A stretch of 31,303 bases of DNA from an uncultured Oscillospiraceae bacterium. Its GTDB lineage: Bacteria > Bacillota > Clostridia > Oscillospirales > Ruminococcaceae. Position numbers and translations under genes: made by a program. Below the pieces are notes generated by a model. That model was not told where the DNA came from. It made no database searches and was given only the letters and a program-made list of their open reading frames with translations. This document shows positions 15,517 to 22,078 of the stretch, in pieces (position 1 is the stretch's first letter; each line of letters starts with the position of its first letter). The stretch is taken from the NCBI GenBank assembly GCA_910578755.1, contig CAJTSZ010000010.1:1-31303 (forward strand). The letters are read 5' to 3'.

Positions 15517-16014
15517 ATGTTGAACATTGAACTAAAGGAGCGCACCGCCAGCCATGTTTCTATTTACTGGAACAAGACCCAGGACAGTGAAATAAAAAAG
15601 CTGCTTCCCTGTGCCGCAGGCAGTGAAGAAGAGGCCCTTGCTATGTTCCGCCAGACCCTGCTGCCTGGCGCCGCCAGCTATGGGCGCACCATATACTGCT
15701 GTGACCAGTATGTTGGAGATATTTGGTGCTATGGCATTGACCTGAAAAAAGAGCGCTCCGCCATGGTAAGTTACTGTATTTTTGAAAAGCAGCTTTGGAA
15801 CCGGGGCATTGCCACATCTGCCCTTGGGCTGTTTTTACAAGATATTTTTACCCGTTATCCCCTGGAAAAAGCTGGCGCTTTTGCTTATACACAAAACCCT
15901 GCTTCCATTGCTGTTTTAAAAAAACAGGGCTTTTGTTTTATAGAAGAATTTGAGGAAAAGGGTATTGTTTCTCAATATTTGGAGTACCGCCCCTGTTCCC
16001 AGGCTTCCGTTTAG
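15517..16014 (+). CDS. GNAT-family N-acetyltransferase
   Basis: Protein of 165 aa resembling the RimJ/RimL branch of GNAT acetyltransferases, which transfer acetyl from acetyl-CoA to amino groups. The pyrophosphate-binding motif A is QLWNRGIAT at 92-100; the following helix and the N-P-A-S-I-A-V-L-K-K-Q-G-F motif B (about 127-139) are standard. AAAGGAG lies 6 nt before the ATG. It is sandwiched between two RCK genes (23-nt and 22-nt gaps), so all three should be one transcript. The substrate is unknown; modification of a partner protein is possible but unsupported. Confidence 0.9.
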   Translation: MLNIELKERTASHVSIYWNKTQDSEIKKLLPCAAGSEEEALAMFRQTLLPGAASYGRTIYCCDQYVGDIWCYGIDLKKERSAMVSYCIFEKQLWNRGIATSALGLFLQDIFTRYPLEKAGAFAYTQNPASIAVLKKQGFCFIEEFEEKGIVSQYLEYRPCSQASV

Positions 16015-16036
16015 CACAAAAAAGGAGATTTACACC

Positions 16037-16699
16037 ATGAATGTGATTATTATTGGCGGCGGCAAAATTGGGTTTTACCTGGCCAAAACCCTGCTGGAAC
16101 ACGGCCACAGCCCCCAAATTATTGAAAAAAAGCGAGCCACCTGTGAATTTTTGGCCAACCAGCTGGATATTCCCATTATTTGCGGGGACGGCTCCTCCGC
16201 TGAAATTTTGGAGGCCGCCGGTATTGACCAAGCCCAGGCCGTTGTTTGCGTTACCGGGCAGGACCAGGACAACCTGGTGGCCTGCCAAATGGCCAAAAAG
16301 CTGTACCACACACCCCGCACGGCAGCCCGGGTAAATAACCCCAAAAACGCCCCTATTTTAAAACAGCTGGGTGTGGACATCCCCATTTCCAGCACGGACA
16401 ACATTGCCCGCCTGCTGGAAAGGGAGATTGACGCTTCCCCTATTAAGCAGCTGATTTCCCTGAACCGGGGCGAGGCTTCCATAAACGAGGTGGAGCTTCC
16501 CCCCTCCTACCCCCTTCATGGCAAACGCTTAATGGAGCTGAACCTGCCGGAGGAGTGCGTTGTGGTTTCCATTTCCCGCAAGGGCGATTTTATTATCCCC
16601 CGGGGCAATACCCAGCTGCTTTCCGGGGACAAGGTAATTATTGTAGCGGAAAACACCTCTTTGCACACGTTAAAAAAGCGGCTGAAGCTGGATTTTTAG
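16037..16699 (+). CDS. TrkA/RCK-domain regulatory subunit of a K+ transporter (second)
   Basis: 220-aa gating-ring protein, a paralogue of the first RCK gene but clearly diverged. RCK_N has G7-x-G9-x-x-G12, but the residue at the second-strand end is E30, not Asp; RCK_C (about 138-220) includes V-E-L-P-P-S-Y-P-L-H-G-K-R-L. The ATG at 16037 is chosen because AAAGGAG lies just upstream; the reading frame is open 87 nt further, inside the acetyltransferase gene. The operon ends in the terminator at 16715-16746. Two different RCK subunits in one operon could form a mixed ring or serve two channels. Confidence 0.93.
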   Translation: MNVIIIGGGKIGFYLAKTLLEHGHSPQIIEKKRATCEFLANQLDIPIICGDGSSAEILEAAGIDQAQAVVCVTGQDQDNLVACQMAKKLYHTPRTAARVNNPKNAPILKQLGVDIPISSTDNIARLLEREIDASPIKQLISLNRGEASINEVELPPSYPLHGKRLMELNLPEECVVVSISRKGDFIIPRGNTQLLSGDKVIIVAENTSLHTLKKRLKLDF

Positions 16700-16714
16700 G
16701 CCCCAAAGCCACGC

Positions 16715-16746
16715 AAAAAAGCGTTCGGGAATACCGAACGCTTTTT
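16715..16746 (+). terminator. Rho-independent terminator of the RCK operon
   Basis: GCGTTCGG (16721-16728) pairs perfectly with 16734-16741 over a GAATA loop, flanked by A6 and T5. It can act in both directions between the convergent RCK operon and the S1-protein gene. Confidence 0.92.
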
Positions 16747-16917
16747 CTTTTTCCATTTTTTGAGCCACAGCTGCATTTTGGCCTGCCTCTGCGCCCTATG
16801 TACCACATTTTGTCCCGGCACTTTGCTTTGGCAATTTGCTGAACCAAATAATAATACATATTATCCGATAAATATCTTTTGCCGGCAAAATAGCTTGCGG
16901 CAACAAGCCATTTGCAA

Positions 16918-16950
16918 AGGAAAATAAATTACAATGTAATTTATTTTCCT
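16918..16950 (-). terminator. AT-rich 15-bp hairpin overlapping the S1-protein stop codon
   Basis: 16918-16932 and 16936-16950 are a perfect inverted repeat with a 3-nt loop. The TAA stop of the S1 gene (16941-16943) lies inside the arm. It has few G:C pairs and no clean U-tract, so its role in termination or 3'-end protection is uncertain. Confidence 0.5.
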
Positions 16951-17483
16951 GAACGCCTGTTGGCGGAGCCTCTTTTTACTTCACCCCGCAATTTTTTTAA
17001 GTCCGACATTTTATCGTCACTTGTTTGTTTAAATTTGCTCATCATATCTTCAAAGGACATATTGGCGTCGCTTTTACGGGTGGTCCATTCGTAGCTGCTA
17101 ATGCTTTGGGGGTTATAGGGTTTGCTTTCAAACCGTGGGCGGCGCTGCTGATAGGGCTTTCTTTCCCCCTGCTGCGGGCCCCGGCTTCCCCTTTCCCCTC
17201 CTTTAAAATCGCCCTGGCGCCCGGAAGGCTGCTGTGGCCGCGGCGGCTTTGGCATAGCCTTTTTAATGGAAAGGCTTATTTTACCCTCTTCGGTAATATT
17301 GATTACTTTAACCTTTACCTGGTCGCCTTCCTTTAGGTGCTGGGAAATATCTTCAACGTAAGAGTTGGATACCTCGGAAATATGCACCATACCTGTTTTT
17401 CCGCCTGGCAGTTCTACAAACGCGCCAAACTTTGTAATACCTGTAACTTTGCCTTCCAAAATCTCTCCGATTTCTACCTGCAT
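16941..17483 (-). CDS. yabR: S1-domain RNA-binding protein (YabR/CvfD-like)
   Basis: 180-aa protein. An S1 (OB-fold) domain at about 1-74 shows V-G-x-I-L-E-G-K-V-T-G-I-T-K-F-G-A-F-V-E-L and G-M-V-H-I-S-E-V, as in ribosomal S1 and PNPase. The remainder (75-180) is a disordered tail rich in R, G, P and Q. In B. subtilis the homologue YabR lies downstream of divIC, the same order as here, and such proteins are linked to ribosome-associated regulation. The ATG lies 13 nt from GGAGG, a longer gap than usual; an in-frame ATT closer to the site is possible but less likely. Confidence 0.9.
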   Translation of the reverse strand: MQVEIGEILEGKVTGITKFGAFVELPGGKTGMVHISEVSNSYVEDISQHLKEGDQVKVKVINITEEGKISLSIKKAMPKPPRPQQPSGRQGDFKGGERGSRGPQQGERKPYQQRRPRFESKPYNPQSISSYEWTTRKSDANMSFEDMMSKFKQTSDDKMSDLKKLRGEVKRGSANRRSGK

Positions 17484-17542
17484 ATTGCTAATATGTCCTC
17501 CTTGAATTTTCTTTCACAACCAAAAATAGCTGCCCCCTGCTG

Positions 17543-17830
17543 TTAGCTGCCGGAACCGTTGATGTAAACATGTTCGTCGGCGTGGCCATAGCCATACTGT
17601 TCAAAAGCCACGCGGCCCATATTTTCTTCCTCGCTTCCCACCTCTAACTGCCTTCTTATATCTTTATTTTTATTCTCCTGCTGCTGAATTTGTTGGTTCA
17701 ATTCTGCCAGCTGGGTTTCTTTATTGGCAATTTCCCGCTGTATCCCCACAATTTTTATCGCGCAGAATAAAACAAAGCAAATCAATACCAAGCTCATAAA
17801 GCCGTCCTTCTCTTTTTTTCTTTTCGCCAT
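17543..17830 (-). CDS. divIC: Septum formation initiator family protein (DivIC/FtsB-like)
   Basis: Bitopic cell-division protein of 95 aa. A basic start (MAKRKKEK) precedes one membrane helix (about 11-28) and a coiled coil (about 30-66, REIANKETQLAELNQQI onward), ending in the short C-terminal E-x-x-G-R-V-A-F-E-Q-Y-G-Y region conserved in the family. It would bridge FtsL and FtsQ/DivIB at the septum. It lies between yabQ (38-nt gap) and the S1 gene, the B. subtilis order. GAGGTGAG sits just upstream of the ATG. Confidence 0.92.
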   Translation of the reverse strand: MAKRKKEKDGFMSLVLICFVLFCAIKIVGIQREIANKETQLAELNQQIQQQENKNKDIRRQLEVGSEEENMGRVAFEQYGYGHADEHVYINGSGS

Positions 17831-17868
17831 CCGCTCACCTCGAAAAAAAATAATACCGTCTGCTTCAT

Positions 17869-18378
17869 TCAGGACGCTTTTTGTGACTTTATTAAATTAT
17901 ACAACATTATCTTGCTTTGTTTCAAGCTGTATTTCCCAGCAGCGGAAACTTTTTTTAATTTTTTAGAGAAAAAACGAAGGGGCACGGCCAAAATATGCAG
18001 GATTTTGCCCAGCAAACGCAGAACAGGGCGCAGCAGGTACTTCCACAAAAAGGCTAAGGCGGCCTTTACCGCTGCAATAACCTTGCGGGAAACCGCCATT
18101 ACTACAGTACCAATAGTAAAAAAGTAAAATATCCACCCAAGCAGCTCCCCCACCAGCACAAAGGAGCGCACCTCCCCTTCGTTAATGTTCAGGGTAAACA
18201 AACAGGTTATGCCGCTGGCCAGCAGGAAATACAAAATATCCTGGGCTGCAACCAGCAGCTTTGGTGAAGGGAGGGCAATGCGCACAATACGGAATACATC
18301 GTACAACAGCCCCAAAGCCATACCAATGAGTATAGAGCAAAAAAACGCCTGGGTTTGGTGGGCAATGGAAATGCCCAT
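17869..18378 (-). CDS. yabQ: Spore cortex protein YabQ
   Basis: Sporulation membrane protein of 169 aa. Helices at about 8-32, 43-63 and 70-100 carry the family pattern Q-x-Q-A-F-x-x-x-x-x-x-G-x-x-L-G-L-L-Y-D-x-F-R. The C-terminal half is basic and coiled, ending K-K-L-K-K-V. In B. subtilis YabQ is made in the mother cell under sigma-E and is needed for cortex formation. The start lies 12 nt after the yabP stop with GGGGTGAGG upstream, so the two genes share the predicted sigma-E promoter. Confidence 0.93.
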   Translation of the reverse strand: MGISIAHQTQAFFCSILIGMALGLLYDVFRIVRIALPSPKLLVAAQDILYFLLASGITCLFTLNINEGEVRSFVLVGELLGWIFYFFTIGTVVMAVSRKVIAAVKAALAFLWKYLLRPVLRLLGKILHILAVPLRFFSKKLKKVSAAGKYSLKQSKIMLYNLIKSQKAS

Positions 18379-18390
18379 AGCCTCACCCCG

Positions 18391-18672
18391 CTAACGGAAT
18401 AGTTTTGAGAAAAACCCGCCCTTTGCCGCAGTTTGGTCGGAATACTGAAGGAAGTCTATCTCCCCTTCCAGGCTAAGCTCCCCATCCTCCACATCAATTT
18501 TATTTAGGTGGAGGTTGTAGCCCTTAATGGTAAGCTCCCCAAGCTCTGTAAGCACCACTACGGTTTCCTCGTCAAAGTTATCAATATCCAGCACGCCGGT
18601 TACCGTAAGGCTGCGGCGTTCCTCCAGGATTAAATTATGGGGTTCTTTAAGCATTTTTTTTTCGTCTGCCAT
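18391..18672 (-). CDS. yabP: Sporulation protein YabP
   Basis: Small sporulation protein of 93 aa, full length for the YabP/YqfC family: H-N-L-I-L-E-E-R-R-S-L-T-V-T-G-V-L-D-I-D-N-F-D-E near 12-35, then repeated beta segments L-G-E-L-T-I-K-G-x-x-L-H-L-N-K-I-D-V-E-D-G-E-L and a F-F-S-K-L-F-R end. Its B. subtilis homologue is expressed in the mother cell under sigma-E. GGAGG lies 9-10 nt before the ATG. A near-consensus sigma-E promoter is at 18735-18764, about 60 bp upstream, inside a terminator. Confidence 0.95.
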   Translation of the reverse strand: MADEKKMLKEPHNLILEERRSLTVTGVLDIDNFDEETVVVLTELGELTIKGYNLHLNKIDVEDGELSLEGEIDFLQYSDQTAAKGGFFSKLFR

Positions 18673-18734
18673 TGCTGTTTTCCTCCTTGGCGCAAAGGGG
18701 GCGGCTGGCGCCGCGGCCTTTACTTATTCAATGT

Positions 18735-18764
18735 ATTTGTATGTGGGGGAATAAAAAAATATTC
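18735..18764 (-). promoter_or_regulatory. Predicted sigma-E promoter of yabP-yabQ
   Basis: On the minus strand GAATATT (18758-18764) and CATACAAAT (18735-18743) are separated by 14 bp. The B. subtilis sigma-E consensus is kmATATT, about 14 bp, CATACAnT; the -35 matches fully and the -10 at seven of eight positions. The 5' leader would be about 55 nt. Confidence 0.7.
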
Positions 18765-18791
18765 CGCCAAGGGTTCCCTGGCGGAATATTT
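18753..18791. terminator. Bidirectional Rho-independent terminator upstream of yabP
   Basis: AATATTCCGCCA (18758-18769) pairs perfectly with 18779-18790; the loop holds a further GGG/CCC. Seven A on the left give a U-tract on the minus strand, and a T-rich run follows on the plus strand. It would stop read-through from the upstream S4 gene before yabP. The sigma-E -35 lies in its arm. Confidence 0.8.
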
Positions 18792-18799
18792 TCTTTTTT

Positions 18800-19490
18800 C
18801 CTTTTGGAAGTGTGCGCTGCTCTTTTGGAGGCATTACTTGCCTCCAAGCCTTTACCATTGGGGGTTCCACCCCCATAACCCAACTTGTGTTTCTTTTCAA
18901 CAGCGAAGGTCCGCCCCACAGCGTGGGGCAACAAGTTTGCGTTGCAAACTTGCGGAAATATTTTCTTCTTACCTAAACTTATTTAACGGGGCGCTATCGC
19001 CCCTATGCCCCCCAGGTGGCCTGCTGGCGCAAAAGGCCGCCCAGCTTCAAACAGTGCCACTATCCAAGTATGGTTGGCTGTCCAAAGGAGGGGGCGGCAT
19101 TCCCGCTGCGCTAAATTATAGGCACTGGCCCCTAACCGTTAGAACCCGGAAGTTTGGTAACGCCCTGCGAAGGCAGGGCTACTAAGCGGGCAGCCCGACC
19201 GTACCTTGGGGAGGGCTTGCCCTTGCGCGGCCTTGTTTTCATTAAACATTGCCATGTACGGATGTACGGCACATTATAATCAAAAACAAGGCGAGCATGG
19301 GCAACCGCTGCTTATTGAGTGGCACAGCCAAATAAGGGGTTCAAAGGGGCCAAGCCCCTTGCGACTTTCTTTTCCATATTTCTTTCTTCGCCAGAAAGAA
19401 ATATGGCCCAGGGTGCGGGGCTGGGTAAGCCCCGTTGGTAAAGGTTTGGAAATTGCCGAACACTTCCAAAAGCGTGGGCCCACCCCAAAA
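18800..19490. repeat. Palindrome array between yabP and the S4-protein gene
   Basis: A non-coding segment of about 700 bp composed almost wholly of successive hairpins: 18825-18847, 18859-18875, 18913-18929, 18932-18952, 18988-19003, 19162-19179, 19214-19306, 19311-19336, 19344-19360, 19374-19406, 19417-19433 and 19453-19477. Several modules recur elsewhere (5580-5850, 795-846, 9938-9994, 27170-27325). Long reading frames across it show no protein-like character. Confidence 0.75.
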
Positions 19491-19518
19491 AAGAAGAGGA
19501 GGGTTACTCCCCCTCCCC
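19486..19518 (-). terminator. Terminator overlapping the S4-protein stop codon
   Basis: On the minus strand GGGGAGGG pairs with CCCTCCTC (one G-U pair) over a 7-nt loop that contains the TAA stop codon (19504-19506), followed by TTCTTTTTT. The last codons of the gene form the left arm. Confidence 0.75.
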
Positions 19519-19758
19519 TTCAATTACTTTGTACATTTGGCCGGCTGTTTCCTTGGTAGCGTATTCGCTTACGGAAAGCACCTCCACTGTTAAAGGCCGC
19601 GTGCCCATTTGAATGGAAATGGTATCCCCCTCCTTAATTGCATAGGAGGCGCGGGCCACCTTGCCGTTCACGGTAATGCGGCCGCCGTCGCAGGCCTCGT
19701 TGGCCACGGTGCGCCGTTTAATTAACCGGCTGATTTTCAGGTATTTATCTAATCTCAT
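19504..19758 (-). CDS. rqcP: S4-domain RNA-binding protein RqcP (YabO)
   Basis: 84-aa protein that is essentially a single S4 domain: MRLDKYLKISRLIKRRTVAN, then A-C-D-G-G-R-I-T-V-N-G-K-V-A-R-A-S-Y-A-I-K-E-G-D. RqcP acts in bacterial ribosome-associated quality control, helping RqcH add alanine tails on stalled 50S subunits. The ATG at 19758 is chosen over the in-frame upstream start because GAGGA lies 7 nt before it and the family begins MRLD. It has its own promoter (19842-19870). In B. subtilis yabO is beside yabP; here a palindrome array separates them. Confidence 0.93.
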   Translation of the reverse strand: MRLDKYLKISRLIKRRTVANEACDGGRITVNGKVARASYAIKEGDTISIQMGTRPLTVEVLSVSEYATKETAGQMYKVIEGEGE

Positions 19759-19841
19759 CGCGATTCCTCTTTTCTTCACGTTTATTCCTTTTCACCCCAG
19801 CCCGGAAGCCATGGAGAAATCTTCCTGCTGCTGCCCAGTTC

Positions 19842-19870
19842 ATTGTACCACAGTGCATTGGCACATTCAA
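19842..19870 (-). promoter_or_regulatory. Predicted sigma-A promoter of rqcP
   Basis: On the minus strand TTGAAT, 17 bp, TACAAT. The start point would be about 75 nt upstream of the ATG at 19758. Confidence 0.65.
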
Positions 19871-19877
19871 GCTATAA

Positions 19878-19893
19878 CTACATTTAAGTGTAG
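19878..19893. promoter_or_regulatory. Operator-like palindrome next to the rqcP promoter
   Basis: CTACATTTAAGTGTAG is symmetric at seven of eight base pairs. It ends 7 bp upstream of the -35 box, centred near -50, a typical activator position. The binding protein is unknown. Confidence 0.4.
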
Positions 19894-19966
19894 TACCCCC
19901 CTTATCTTTACCGTTAGGGGGTTCCATATTCCTATATTTTATTCAAACATTTCATTGGAAAGGTAT

Positions 19967-20602
19967 TTAAAAGACCTGGGGCAGCTCACCTTTCTGCCAA
20001 TGCTGTTTGTTCCATACCTCATCATCATAGGTAATGACGCGAATATTCCCATCCATGGTCACCTTGGTGCCGCGTTCGGGAATGACCTCATGCTGGTAGG
20101 TGATGATGAGAATATCCCCGTCCATGGTTACATCGGTAATGATGTCATTGTAGCCGTGGGGTTGGTCCGGGATGCGGTATGTCCCCTCCTGGGGGTTGTA
20201 TTTATAATAGGTACGCAAATGCTCCACATCCACGTCAAAATAACGGGTCAAATATGATTCCACATATTCGCCGGGCAAATAAACATCGTTATACCAGCTT
20301 TCCGTCCAGTTGGTTTGGGCGCTGAAATAGGTCAGTAAACACTCTGAGTCCATTTCGTTGGGGTTTTCCCAGCTATCTATAAGGAACCAGCTTTCCGACG
20401 CGTGTTTGAAAAAATAATGGTACACGTCCAGCAGCTTCACCTTTCTGACGTTTCCCCTTGCGTCGTTGATTTGGACCACCCTATCCTTTATGGCCAGGGT
20501 ACTAGCCTCGTAAGCTTTTTTCTCCCCGGTATTTTCCAAGCCGCAGCTGCCGCCTGCCATAACCATAAGGGCCGCAAGCAGTAATAAAATAATTCGTTTC
20601 AT
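19967..20602 (-). CDS. Predicted lipoprotein of unknown function
   Basis: Secreted or membrane-anchored protein of 211 aa. The signal peptide (KR, then a 12-residue hydrophobic stretch) ends in M-A-G-G-S-C20; the cysteine position suits a lipoprotein, though G at -3 is atypical. The mature part has no motif that I recognise; it is rich in Tyr, Trp and acidic residues, and near the C-terminus a 16-residue unit, V-T-M-D-G-(D/N)-I-x-(I/V)-I-T-Y-x-x-E-V, is repeated with a 23-residue period. AGGAGG lies 8 nt before the ATG. It is inserted between HU and rqcP in the conserved cluster and is preceded by a terminator, so it is probably an independent unit. Confidence 0.85.
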   Translation of the reverse strand: MKRIILLLLAALMVMAGGSCGLENTGEKKAYEASTLAIKDRVVQINDARGNVRKVKLLDVYHYFFKHASESWFLIDSWENPNEMDSECLLTYFSAQTNWTESWYNDVYLPGEYVESYLTRYFDVDVEHLRTYYKYNPQEGTYRIPDQPHGYNDIITDVTMDGDILIITYQHEVIPERGTKVTMDGNIRVITYDDEVWNKQHWQKGELPQVF

Positions 20603-20634
20603 AAGGTGTTCCTCCTAATTACAGTTTTACTATC

Positions 20635-20666
20635 ATTATGCTTTGTGCATAATTGGCAAATTTGCC
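20635..20666. promoter_or_regulatory. Two adjacent inverted repeats upstream of the lipoprotein gene
   Basis: ATTATGC-TTTGT-GCATAAT (20635-20653) abuts the perfect palindrome GGCAAATTTGCC (20655-20666). They lie 30-65 bp before the start codon, where promoter and operator would be expected. No confident -10/-35 pair was assigned. Confidence 0.4.
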
Positions 20667-20711
20667 GGGTACAAGAGAACCCCCCGGCATAGCCATAGGG
20701 GTTCTAACTGC

Positions 20712-20760
20712 AAAAAGGCCAAGCACCTTTTTCTGCCCTGGGGCATTTGAAGTGCTTGGC
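20712..20760 (-). terminator. Rho-independent terminator of the HU gene
   Basis: GCCAAGCAC (20718-20726) pairs with GTGCTTGGC (20752-20760), followed on the minus strand by CTTTTTG. A small GCCC/GGGC hairpin sits in the long loop. Confidence 0.82.
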
Positions 20761-20792
20761 TGTATTTGGCGGCGTATTATAAGCCCTGTAAA

Positions 20793-21068
20793 CTATTTGG
20801 AAACTGCTTCCTTTAATGCTTTGCCTGCTTTAAATACGGGCAGCTTGGAGGCAGGGATCATAATTTTTTCTTTTGTACGCGGGTTAATGCCTTCTCTTTC
20901 GGCACGTTCCTTCACTTCAAAGGTGCCAAAGCCAACCAAAGCAACTTTATCACCGTCAGCCAAGGCCTCTGTAATTGCGTCCAATACGGCTGTTACTGCT
21001 TTATCACTGTCTTTTTTAGATAATTCTGTTTTTTGTGCTACTGCATTAATCAATTCTGCCTTTGTCAT
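20793..21068 (-). CDS. hup: DNA-binding protein HU
   Basis: Nucleoid protein of 91 aa, full length. The alpha-helical dimerisation part (MTKAELINAVAQKTELSKKD onward) is followed by V-G-F-G-T-F-E-V, the HU signature G-I-N-P-R-T-K-E-K-I-M-I-P at about 60-72 with the proline that intercalates into DNA, and P-V-F-K-A-G-K-A-L-K. It dimerises and bends DNA non-specifically. GGAGG is about 9 nt before the ATG. The 5' region contains a GCGGC/GCCGC-bounded hairpin (21109-21141). In this cluster type HU commonly follows mazG, unlike B. subtilis, where hbs is elsewhere. Confidence 0.97.
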   Translation of the reverse strand: MTKAELINAVAQKTELSKKDSDKAVTAVLDAITEALADGDKVALVGFGTFEVKERAEREGINPRTKEKIMIPASKLPVFKAGKALKEAVSK

Positions 21069-21209
21069 TTGAAATATCCTCCGTTTTTAATCCTTTTAAA
21101 TTTGTGCAGCGGCTGCAAAACAGGGTTTGCCCCTGTGCCGCTTCTATATCGGTATAACGGAAAACCGTTATTTGATATACTTCCTCTTACCTGAACATTC
21201 TGTTTGCAA

Positions 21210-22040
21210 TTACAGCCTTGGGCCTGCAATGGTTCCTGGGCCAGTTAAACCCTTGGCTTCCTCCCACAAGGCTTTCAGTTTTGTGACGCCGCAGCTTTCC
21301 ATAGAAATTTCCCGCTGCTTTGCCAAAGCTTCCACAACTTCGAACCTGCGGATAAATTTTTCTACGGCCCCTGTAAGGCTTTGCTCCGCATCCAGGGATA
21401 ACAGCCTTGCCACATTTACCACAGAAAAAAGCACATCGCCCAGTTCCTCGTTACAGCCTTGTTGGTTTTGGTTTTTTATGGCGTCGCGCAATTCCTTTAA
21501 TTCGCTTTCCAAATCTTCCATAGCCCCATGCACACTGGGGTAATTGAAGCCGGTTTTGGCCGCGCGCTTTTGCACTTTTTGGGCGCGCATAAGCGCCGGA
21601 AATGTTTTAGGAACACTTTTTACCGCGTCGCTTTGGGTAAGCTGGCCTTTGCTTTTCTGCTTAATGGCGTCCCAGTTGGTAAGCACTTCCTGGGTATCCT
21701 TCACCTGGCAGCCCGCAAAAACATGAGGGTGGCGCTCCAGGAGCTTTTTGCAAATACCATCGCACACATTGTCAAAGCCAAAGCCGCCCTGTTCCTTTTC
21801 AATTTGAGAATGAAAAACCACCTGGTGCAGCACATCTCCCAGTTCTTCCTGCAATGCGGCTTTGTCCTGCTGGTCAATGGCTTCACATGCTTCGTAGGTT
21901 TCTTCTATCAGGTCCCTGCGGATAGACTCATGGGTTTGCTCTTGGTCCCAGGGGCAGCCGCCTTCACTGCGGAGCAATTTCATAATTTCCAAAAGGTCCG
22001 CAATGGTGTAAGAATTTTTCCTTTCAAAAACAACGCTCAC
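21210..22040 (-). CDS. mazG: Nucleoside triphosphate pyrophosphohydrolase MazG
   Basis: 276-aa house-cleaning enzyme that hydrolyses NTPs and dNTPs to monophosphates. Two MazG domains are present: the first has G-C-P-W-D-Q-E-Q-T-H, E46-E47-x-x-E50 and E65-E66-L-G-D69; the second repeats E-E-L-G-D-V-L-F. The GTG at 22040 is the likely start: GGGGAGG lies 8 nt upstream and the family begins shortly before the first domain. Earlier in-frame ATGs lie within or against the end of the flippase gene. The B. subtilis homologue YabN is fused to a tetrapyrrole-methylase domain; this one is not. Confidence 0.93.
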   Translation of the reverse strand: MSVVFERKNSYTIADLLEIMKLLRSEGGCPWDQEQTHESIRRDLIEETYEACEAIDQQDKAALQEELGDVLHQVVFHSQIEKEQGGFGFDNVCDGICKKLLERHPHVFAGCQVKDTQEVLTNWDAIKQKSKGQLTQSDAVKSVPKTFPALMRAQKVQKRAAKTGFNYPSVHGAMEDLESELKELRDAIKNQNQQGCNEELGDVLFSVVNVARLLSLDAEQSLTGAVEKFIRRFEVVEALAKQREISMESCGVTKLKALWEEAKGLTGPGTIAGPRL

Positions 22041-22078
22041 TGCCTCAACCTCCCCTTTTGCCAATAGCATTATATATA

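Noticed and set aside
19108..19164. Integron attC site (GTTAGAACC resembles a core site)
   Set aside because: The core does not fit GTTRRRY with a matching RYYYAAC partner, and there is no integrase or cassette structure.
18637..19185. 182-codon plus-strand open frame across the palindrome array
   Set aside because: Its translation is low-complexity and starts inside yabP on the opposite strand; the DNA is explained by repeats, and no ribosome binding site or domain was seen.
18800..19490. CRISPR array
   Set aside because: The repeats are different palindromes at irregular spacing, not one direct repeat with uniform spacers, and no cas genes are present.
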